A stretch of 18,924 nt of DNA from Sphingobium sp. Its GTDB lineage: Bacteria > Pseudomonadota > Alphaproteobacteria > Sphingomonadales > Sphingomonadaceae. The translations under genes and the position numbers were made by a program. Below the pieces are notes generated by a model that saw only the letters and a list, made by a program, of their open reading frames with translations, was not told the origin of the DNA and made no database searches. Each line of letters begins with the position of its first letter. Position 1 is the stretch's first letter. The stretch covers positions 1 to 18,924 of the forward strand of contig NZ_QFOA01000066.1 of assembly GCF_003248505.1 (NCBI RefSeq), given 5' to 3'. Positions 14,351 through 18,924 of this stretch are shown here, one piece after another.

Positions 14351-14568
14351 ATGATCCCCCCGCCCAGGAACAGGCGCAGCGCGCCGAACGCGGCGACCAG
14401 CAGGCAAAAATTCTGGCCGCTCGTCCTGGAGGAGATGAGGCCGACCAAAGCGCCGAACAGCGCCATGGGCACCAGGATCCAGTTGAGTGCGCCCAGCAGC
14501 GGGAACACCGCCGGGATCATCAGGATCAGCGTGACGAGGCCGATGAGGATGGACAGGATGTTGAACAT
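14347..14568 (-). CDS. Small two-helix membrane protein, unknown function
   Basis: This 73-residue protein has two or three hydrophobic segments (residues 1-24, ILSILIGLVTLILMIPAVFP; 27-47, LNWILVPMALFGALVGLI; 55-73, QNFCLLVAAFGALRLFLGG). The topology is that of a small inner-membrane protein. The ATG at 14568 has no clear ribosome-binding site. Its stop overlaps the probable CTG start of the RarD gene (CTGA), so it may be co-translated with the transporter. I do not recognise the family. Confidence 0.6.
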   Translation of the reverse strand: MFNILSILIGLVTLILMIPAVFPLLGALNWILVPMALFGALVGLISSRTSGQNFCLLVAAFGALRLFLGGGII

Positions 14569-14728
14569 AACGGACTAGATGGCCGCTTCGCATCGGCAGG
14601 GCAAGCCGACGCGGCGGGCCAGTGCGCCGGAACTGGACCGCCGCTCGATAAAAAGGCATCGATTCACCACATTTCCTAACGCAAAATTAAGGGTTGTTCT
14701 TCATCGCTTGTTTACGAAGGAGTGAAGG

Positions 14729-15457
14729 ATGGCGGATTTCCGGTCTGGTTCGGTCTTGGCCCTGCTGCTGGCGCTCGCCGCATGCGGGAAGGGTGACAAG
14801 GATGCCAATCTCGCGGCGCTCGATGCGCAGCTGACGAACAACAGTGCCGACCCTGCGGTCAAGGGCGCGCTTGCCGAACCCATCGTCGTCGATCCGCAAC
14901 TCGTCGGCCAATCCGACCGCAATGCCGTGCGCTCGACGCCGCGCTTGCCGGGCGGGGGCGTCCCGGTCCTGCCGCAGGACGTGCGCGCGGCGCAGGCGCA
15001 GGCGGCCAAAAATGCGGGCGGCAAGTTGCTGCCCGCGCCGCCGCCGACCAATGCCGAAGCGCTCGATTCGACAGCGACGCTGGGCGCGCTCGCCCGCAAC
15101 AGCGGCAACGCGGGTTGTGCGAAAAAGCTGGTCTACGGCGCGCAATGGGCCACGCGCCTGCCCGAACCCTTCGGCGCCTATCCCGGCGCACAGCTCAGCG
15201 AAGCGGCGGGCGCGGAAAGCGACGGCTGCACGCTACGCGCCGCCAGCTTCGTGACGGCAGCACCCCGGCAGGCGGTGATGGACTATTATTATACCGTTGC
15301 CCGGCGCGCGGGCTATGACGGCCAGCATCGGGTGATGGGGGGCGACCATGTGCTGGGCGGCACGCGCGGTTCGGACGGCGCAGCCTATTTCATCCTGTTC
15401 ACCGACGCGCCCGGTGGCCGCACCAGCGTCGACATCGTCGCCGACAAGGGGCGTTAG
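14729..15457 (+). CDS. Lipoprotein of unknown function
   Basis: This 242-residue protein starts with a lipoprotein signal: ALLLALAAC with the lipobox cysteine at C19 and Gly at +2, which favours the outer membrane. After it comes a long low-complexity Ala/Pro/Gly-rich linker (residues 25-125). The C-terminal part looks like a compact domain from about 128 (AGCAKKLVYGAQWATRLPEPF) to the end, with a second cysteine pair C129/C171 and a conserved-looking FVTAAPRQAVMDYYYTVARR. I know proteins of this look in sphingomonads only as hypothetical. AAGGAG with seven bases spacing supports the ATG. The 160-bp gap upstream, shared with the divergent small membrane gene, is AT-rich near 14660-14715 and probably holds both promoters. 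Confidence 0.75.
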   Translation: MADFRSGSVLALLLALAACGKGDKDANLAALDAQLTNNSADPAVKGALAEPIVVDPQLVGQSDRNAVRSTPRLPGGGVPVLPQDVRAAQAQAAKNAGGKLLPAPPPTNAEALDSTATLGALARNSGNAGCAKKLVYGAQWATRLPEPFGAYPGAQLSEAAGAESDGCTLRAASFVTAAPRQAVMDYYYTVARRAGYDGQHRVMGGDHVLGGTRGSDGAAYFILFTDAPGGRTSVDIVADKGR

Positions 15458-15514
15458 AGCGGCAACGGATTGCGGCCTTTCGCCCCGCGCCGATTCGCGA
15501 TAGGGGCTGATGCC

Positions 15515-15901
15515 ATGACCAATTTGTTTCTCGTGATGGGCGGCGGAGCCGTAGGGGCAGCGCTGCGCTATCAGATGGGGCGGTTCGCCGGCCACATGAT
15601 GCCCGGCGCTGCCTGGCCGTGGGGCACGTTCGCCGTCAACATCCTCGGCGGGTTCGCCATGGGCTTGCTTGCCGGATGGCTGGCGCGCGGATCGTCGGCG
15701 GGAGGGGAGCCGATGCGGTTGCTGCTGGCCGTCGGCGTGCTCGGCGGCTTCACCACTTTTTCATCCTTCAGCCTCGAAACCATGATGATGATCGAGCGCG
15801 GGGACGCCATGTTGGCGCTTGCCTATGTGCTCGCCTCGGTCGTCGGCGCGATTGCCGCGCTGGCGCTGGGCCTTACCGTGATGCGGAGCGTGGCGCTGTG
15901 A
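15515..15901 (+). CDS. crcB: CrcB/Fluc fluoride channel
   Basis: CrcB (Fluc) is a dual-topology dimeric channel that lets fluoride leave the cytoplasm. This 128-residue protein has four hydrophobic helices and the family motifs GGGAVGAALRYQMGR (9-23), GTFAVNILGGF (39-49) and GVLGGFTTFSSFSLET (75-90), including the conserved phenylalanines and the central TTFSSF. AGGGG lies ten bases before the ATG (15515); an in-frame ATG at 15470 would precede it but lacks a site. It begins 57 bases after the lipoprotein gene. The stop overlaps the next start as GTGA. No fluoride riboswitch consensus is seen upstream. Confidence 0.93.
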   Translation: MTNLFLVMGGGAVGAALRYQMGRFAGHMMPGAAWPWGTFAVNILGGFAMGLLAGWLARGSSAGGEPMRLLLAVGVLGGFTTFSSFSLETMMMIERGDAMLALAYVLASVVGAIAALALGLTVMRSVAL

Positions 15902-17253
15902 AGGGGCGTCCCCCCGGTCGGGGCAGCGCGCCGCGCAAGGACGCGCCCGCCCGCAAGTCCGCCGGTCCGCGCAAGGACGGCAAGCCTGGTGGCCCCCGTA
16001 AGGAGGGCCATGCCACAGGTCCGCGCAAGGATGGCAAGCCCGCCTTCAAGCCGCGTGCGCCCGTTGCCGCCAAATCCGCCGCAAAGACCGCGCCCGCCAA
16101 GTCGGCGCCTCCCAAGGCTGCGCCGGCGAAATCCAACCCCGCCAAGGGCGTCTCGCTCGATGTCCGGCAATTCCGCGTCGGCGCGGACGACGACGGCATC
16201 CGCCTCGACCGCTGGTTCCAGCGGCATCTGCCCGATGTCGGCTTCAACCTCGTCTCGCGCTGGTCGCGCACCGGGCAACTGCGCGTCGACGGCGCGCGCG
16301 CTGCGCCGGGCGACCGCATCGCCGAAGGGCAGACGATCCGCGTGCCCCCCGCCGAGCAGAAACCCGAAGCGGCCGAAAAGCCCAAGCGCGTTCGCATTGT
16401 CGATCTGACACCGGACGAGATCGCCTATGCGCAGGAAATGGTGGTCCACCGCGACGGTCAGGCCATCGTCATCAACAAGCCGCCCGGCCTCGCCACGCAG
16501 GGCGGGACCAAAACCGACGAGCATGTCGACAAGCTGCTCGACGCGCTGCTCTACGATCTCGAAAGCCGTCCCAAGCTGGTTCATCGGCTGGACAAGGACA
16601 CGTCCGGCGCGCTGCTGCTCGCCCGCACCAGCCGCGCCGCCGCGCATTTCGCCAAGGCTTTTTCCAGCCGCACCGCGCGCAAGGTCTACTGGGCTCTGGT
16701 GATGGGCGTGCCCAGCATCGCGGATGGCATGATCGAACTGCCCATCGCCAAGCAACCCGGCACCGGCGGCGAAAAGATGCACGTCGATCAGGAGGAGGGG
16801 CTGCCCTCCCGCTCGCGCTATCGCGTGATCGAACGGGCGGGCAATCGAGCCGCCTGGGTCGAGCTGCAACCCTACACCGGGCGAACCCATCAGCTTCGTG
16901 TCCATATGGCGGCGATCGGCCATCCTATCGTGGGCGACGGCAAATATGGCGGCAAGGAAGCGTTCCTTTCCGGCACGATCAGCCGCAAGATGCACCTGCA
17001 CGCCCGCCGCATTCGGGTCGACCATCCCGACGGCGGTCGCGTCGACGTGACCGCCGATCTGCCCGCGCATTTCGCCAACAGTCTTGCCGACCTCGGCTTC
17101 GACCTTGCGCTGGGCGACATGCCGCTCGACGACGAGATCGACCGCACGCCCACGCGCGAGGACGAAAAGAAGGCCGCGCGTCAGCACGCCAAGCAGATTC
17201 GCAAGGATCGCAAGGGCGAACGCCGCACGCGGGGTGGCGCGCGCAAGGCATGA
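15898..17253 (+). CDS. RluC/RluD-type 23S rRNA pseudouridine synthase with repeat-rich basic N-terminus
   Basis: This enzyme family isomerises uridine to pseudouridine in 23S rRNA. The 451-residue protein (E. coli RluC 319) has an S4 RNA-binding domain near 88-150 (IRLDRWFQRHLP, RTGQLRVDG), then the catalytic domain with INKPPGLATQGG (192-203) and HRLDKDTSG (229-237; catalytic Asp D232), and TGRTHQLRVH and HPIVGDGKYGG motifs. Residues 1-85 are an extension rich in Lys, Ala, Pro and Gly, containing three tandem nine-residue repeats. The C-terminal 40 residues are also strongly basic. I chose GTG 15898 because it overlaps the crcB stop (GTGA) as in the rest of this unit. Which uridine it modifies cannot be told from sequence. 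Confidence 0.9.
   Translation: MKGRPPGRGSAPRKDAPARKSAGPRKDGKPGGPRKEGHATGPRKDGKPAFKPRAPVAAKSAAKTAPAKSAPPKAAPAKSNPAKGVSLDVRQFRVGADDDGIRLDRWFQRHLPDVGFNLVSRWSRTGQLRVDGARAAPGDRIAEGQTIRVPPAEQKPEAAEKPKRVRIVDLTPDEIAYAQEMVVHRDGQAIVINKPPGLATQGGTKTDEHVDKLLDALLYDLESRPKLVHRLDKDTSGALLLARTSRAAAHFAKAFSSRTARKVYWALVMGVPSIADGMIELPIAKQPGTGGEKMHVDQEEGLPSRSRYRVIERAGNRAAWVELQPYTGRTHQLRVHMAAIGHPIVGDGKYGGKEAFLSGTISRKMHLHARRIRVDHPDGGRVDVTADLPAHFANSLADLGFDLALGDMPLDDEIDRTPTREDEKKAARQHAKQIRKDRKGERRTRGGARKA
15964..16044 (+). repeat. Three tandem 27-bp repeats in the pseudouridine synthase N-terminus
   Basis: Units at 15964-15990, 15991-16017 and 16018-16044 encode GPRKDGKPG, GPRKEGHAT and GPRKDGKPA. Units one and three are nearly identical in DNA; the middle one has drifted. 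An APRKD upstream may be an older degenerate copy. The repeat keeps the reading frame, so length can change without breaking the gene. Confidence 0.8.
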
Positions 17254-17909
17254 CCAACCGGCTGGTCGTTTTCGACTGCGACGGGACGCTGGTCGACAGT
17301 CAGCATGGCATCTGCACCGCGATGGTCCGCACCTTCGAGGAAGCGAAGCTGCCGCCGCCCGACCGGCTGGCGATCCTGTCGGTGGTGGGCCTGTCGCTGC
17401 CCCATGCCATCGCGCGGCTGCTGCCCGATGCCGACAGCGACGATCATCATCGTCTTGCCGATCGCTACAAGCTCGCCTTCCAGGCGATGCGGCGGGAGGA
17501 GGGCGTTCAGGAACCGCTCTATCCCGGCATTGCCGATCTGATCGCGGCGCTGGATGCCGAAGGATGGCTGCTGGGCGTTGCGACGGGCAAGTCCGATAGG
17601 GGGCTCGGCCTTTGTCTGGAGCATCATGGCCTGACGCATCGTTTCGTGACGCTCCAGACCGCCGACCGGCATCCATCGAAACCGCACCCCTCCATGCTGC
17701 ACGCGGCGATGGCCGAGGCGGGCGCGGCTCCTGAAACCACGGTCATGATCGGCGACACCAGCTTCGACGTCGCCATGGCTCTGGCGGCGGGCACGCGTGC
17801 GCTCGGGGTCGGCTGGGGCTATCATTCGCCCGCCGAACTGGTCGATGCGGGTGCGCATTCCGTGGCGATGGACAGCGCGCAACTGCGCGGCCATATCGGC
17901 GCGGCATGA
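17250..17909 (+). CDS. HAD-superfamily hydrolase, phosphoglycolate phosphatase-like
   Basis: This 219-residue cytoplasmic phosphatase belongs to HAD subfamily IA. Motif I FDCDGTLVDS has nucleophile D9 and acid/base D11. Motif II is ATGKS near 110-114, motif III the lysine of SKPHP near 150, motif IV MIGDTSFDVAMA near 166-177. The alpha-helical cap follows motif I. Substrate could be phosphoglycolate or another sugar phosphate; the sequence does not decide. It begins with an ATGA overlap with the pseudouridine synthase stop and ends with an ATGA overlap with the next gene. Confidence 0.9.
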   Translation: MTNRLVVFDCDGTLVDSQHGICTAMVRTFEEAKLPPPDRLAILSVVGLSLPHAIARLLPDADSDDHHRLADRYKLAFQAMRREEGVQEPLYPGIADLIAALDAEGWLLGVATGKSDRGLGLCLEHHGLTHRFVTLQTADRHPSKPHPSMLHAAMAEAGAAPETTVMIGDTSFDVAMALAAGTRALGVGWGYHSPAELVDAGAHSVAMDSAQLRGHIGAA

Positions 17910-18163
17910 CCGACCGACATCCCCCGCCACCTGTCGACCCCGACAAGGTCGCGCGCCAGCGGCACTTCGCGATTTCGCTCTTCCGCCTGTCGGGCGCGTT
18001 CCTCGTCATGTTCGGCTTCGTCGCCATCGCGCAGCGCTTTTCCTGGGTGCAGGGCAACAAGGCGAAGGCGTTCGGCACGATCATGGTGCTAACCGGTCTG
18101 TTCCAGTTCGTCGTCGTGCCGCGCCTGCTGCTCGCGCTGTTCCGCAAAAGGCCACCGCAATGA
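17906..18163 (+). CDS. Small two-helix membrane protein, unknown function
   Basis: This 85-residue protein has a charged, proline-rich N-terminus (MTDRHPPPPVDPDKVARQRH) and two hydrophobic segments near 22-45 and 55-78, separated by a short polar loop (WVQGNKAKAF). The C-terminus is basic (RKRPPQ). It is read between the HAD gene and the ATP12 gene with 4-bp ATGA overlaps on both sides, so it is almost surely translated. I do not recognise a family with a known job. Its neighbour suggests a link to F1-ATPase assembly or simply housekeeping. Confidence 0.75.
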   Translation: MTDRHPPPPVDPDKVARQRHFAISLFRLSGAFLVMFGFVAIAQRFSWVQGNKAKAFGTIMVLTGLFQFVVVPRLLLALFRKRPPQ

Positions 18164-18864
18164 AGCGTTTCTACACGGATGTCGCGGTGGCGCGCGAGGA
18201 GGACGGCTGGTTGATCGCGCTGGACGCCCGCCCGGTGCGGACTCCTGCGCGCGCGCTGCTGACGTTGCCAACGCCCATGCTGGCGGAAGCGGTGGCGCAG
18301 GAATGGCGCGGGCAGGGGGACAGCGTCGATCCCGGTTCCATGCCGATGACCGGCCTTGCCAATGCGGCGATCGACCATGTGGCGACCGATCCTGCTGCCT
18401 TCGCCGCGTCCGTCGCTCGCTATGCGCAAAGCGACCTTCTCTGCTATCGCGCCGACATGCCCGATGCGCTGGTCGCGCGGCAGGCGGCGGCGTGGGACCC
18501 GCTGCTCGACTGGGCGCGGCAACGCTACGATGTCGCGTTCGCGGGAACACAGGGGGTCATTCCCGTGGCGCAGCCCGAAGAAACCCTCTCACGTCTGGCC
18601 GCCGCTGTGCTGGCACTCGACCCGTTCACCTTGGCCGGTCTGTCGACGCTCGTCACCATCGGCGGTTCGCTGATCGGCGGTCTTGCCGTCGTCGAGGGCG
18701 ACCATGACGCCCAAAGCGTCTGGCACGCGACCGAAGTCGACGAAGCCTGGCAGGTCGAACAATGGGGCGAAGATGCGCAGGCCGCTGCCCGATCCGCGCG
18801 CCGCCAGGCCGACTTTGCGACTGCCGCCCAATTCTGCACGCTCTGCCGCAACCGAAACGACTAG
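18160..18864 (+). CDS. ATP12-like F1-ATPase assembly chaperone
   Basis: ATP12 family proteins in mitochondria bind the F1 alpha subunit before it joins the hexamer; alphaproteobacteria carry homologues. This 234-residue protein shows the family pattern: KRFYTDVAVAREEDGWLIAL at the N-terminus, LDARPVRTPAR (residues 21-31), EWRGQGDSVDPGSMPMTGLA near 47-66 with AIDHV following, SDLLCYRAD near 88-96 and WDPLLDWA near 107-114. The C-terminal part has VEGDHDAQSVWHATEVDE. The ATG overlaps the previous stop (ATGA), fixing the start. It is the last gene of the crcB cassette. Confidence 0.88.
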   Translation: MKRFYTDVAVAREEDGWLIALDARPVRTPARALLTLPTPMLAEAVAQEWRGQGDSVDPGSMPMTGLANAAIDHVATDPAAFAASVARYAQSDLLCYRADMPDALVARQAAAWDPLLDWARQRYDVAFAGTQGVIPVAQPEETLSRLAAAVLALDPFTLAGLSTLVTIGGSLIGGLAVVEGDHDAQSVWHATEVDEAWQVEQWGEDAQAAARSARRQADFATAAQFCTLCRNRND

Positions 18865-18924
18865 GAACCTGCCTGCATCTTCGTGCATTATGGAGCGGAA
18901 GGGACGCGCGCCGCATCCCCCTTT
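18865..18924. other. End of the window, no gene supported
   Basis: The 60 bases after the ATP12 stop contain an ATG at 18890 whose frame is open to the window end, but no Shine-Dalgarno sequence precedes it and only 35 bases are visible. No terminator hairpin with a T tract is seen, so transcription may continue beyond the window. Confidence 0.3.

Noticed and set aside
15458..15514. Possible fluoride riboswitch before crcB
   Set aside because: The 57-base gap is too short for the whole element and lacks the conserved GGCGAUGG-type core; only a ribosome-binding site is seen.
18890..18924. Start of a new gene at the window end
   Set aside because: Only 11 codons are visible, no Shine-Dalgarno sequence precedes the ATG, and no family can be recognised.
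1..18924. Mobile elements, CRISPR arrays, tRNA genes, toxin-antitoxin or defence systems
   Set aside because: I saw no transposase, integrase, direct-repeat array, cloverleaf-like sequence or known defence motif on either strand, and base composition stays even throughout.

Overview
The window is 18.9 kb of GC-rich chromosome, almost all coding, from an alphaproteobacterium. It is most likely a member of the Sphingomonadales (Sphingomonas/Sphingobium type). This rests on my recognition of protein style: S5 with a long Arg/Gly-rich N-terminal extension, an ATP12-type F1-ATPase chaperone, a zinc-type adenylate kinase directly after secY, and heavy G/C at codon third positions. No tRNA, rRNA, insertion sequence, phage gene, CRISPR array or defence gene is visible, so this is a core, housekeeping region.

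Layout. (1) 1-4900, plus strand: the 3' part of the spc ribosomal-protein operon, rpsH (5' end cut off by the window), rplF, rplR, rpsE, rpmD, rplO, secY, adk. A textbook intrinsic terminator lies inside the operon between rpmD and rplO, and a second strong hairpin lies between rplO and secY. (2) 4999-6039: a membrane acyltransferase-3 gene occupies the place after adk where many alphaproteobacteria carry rpsM-rpsK-rpoA. (3) 6080-6892, minus strand: a secreted CsgG/HfaB-like protein, divergent from lepA (EF4) at 7036. The 143-bp gap between them holds a 30-bp imperfect dyad. (4) 8906-10581, plus strand: a YCII/DGPF-domain protein, a small membrane protein with a bacterial PH-like domain, and an HNH-like zinc protein. 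(5) 10578-12058, minus strand: ygfZ (Fe-S/folate protein) translationally coupled to a secreted glutaminyl cyclotransferase. (6) 12120-13451, plus strand: a dihydroorotase-family amidohydrolase. (7) 13448-14568, minus strand: a 73-residue membrane protein coupled to a RarD/EamA transporter that appears to start at CTG. (8) 14729-15457, plus strand: a lipoprotein of unknown role. (9) 15515-18864, plus strand: a tightly coupled cassette of crcB (fluoride channel), an RluC-type pseudouridine synthase, an HAD phosphatase, a two-helix membrane protein and an ATP12-like chaperone. All four junctions in this cassette are 4-bp start/stop overlaps (GTGA or ATGA).

The first block builds the large and small ribosomal subunits, the translocon and the adenylate pool; lepA and the pseudouridine synthase also serve translation. 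The rest is mixed cell-envelope and metabolic housekeeping. I found no undescribed multi-gene system. The most interesting signals are small: the intra-operon terminator, the CTG start, the dyad upstream of lepA, the metal-ligand substitution in the dihydroorotase, palindromic stop-codon sharing at two convergent gene pairs, and the five-gene coupled cassette.
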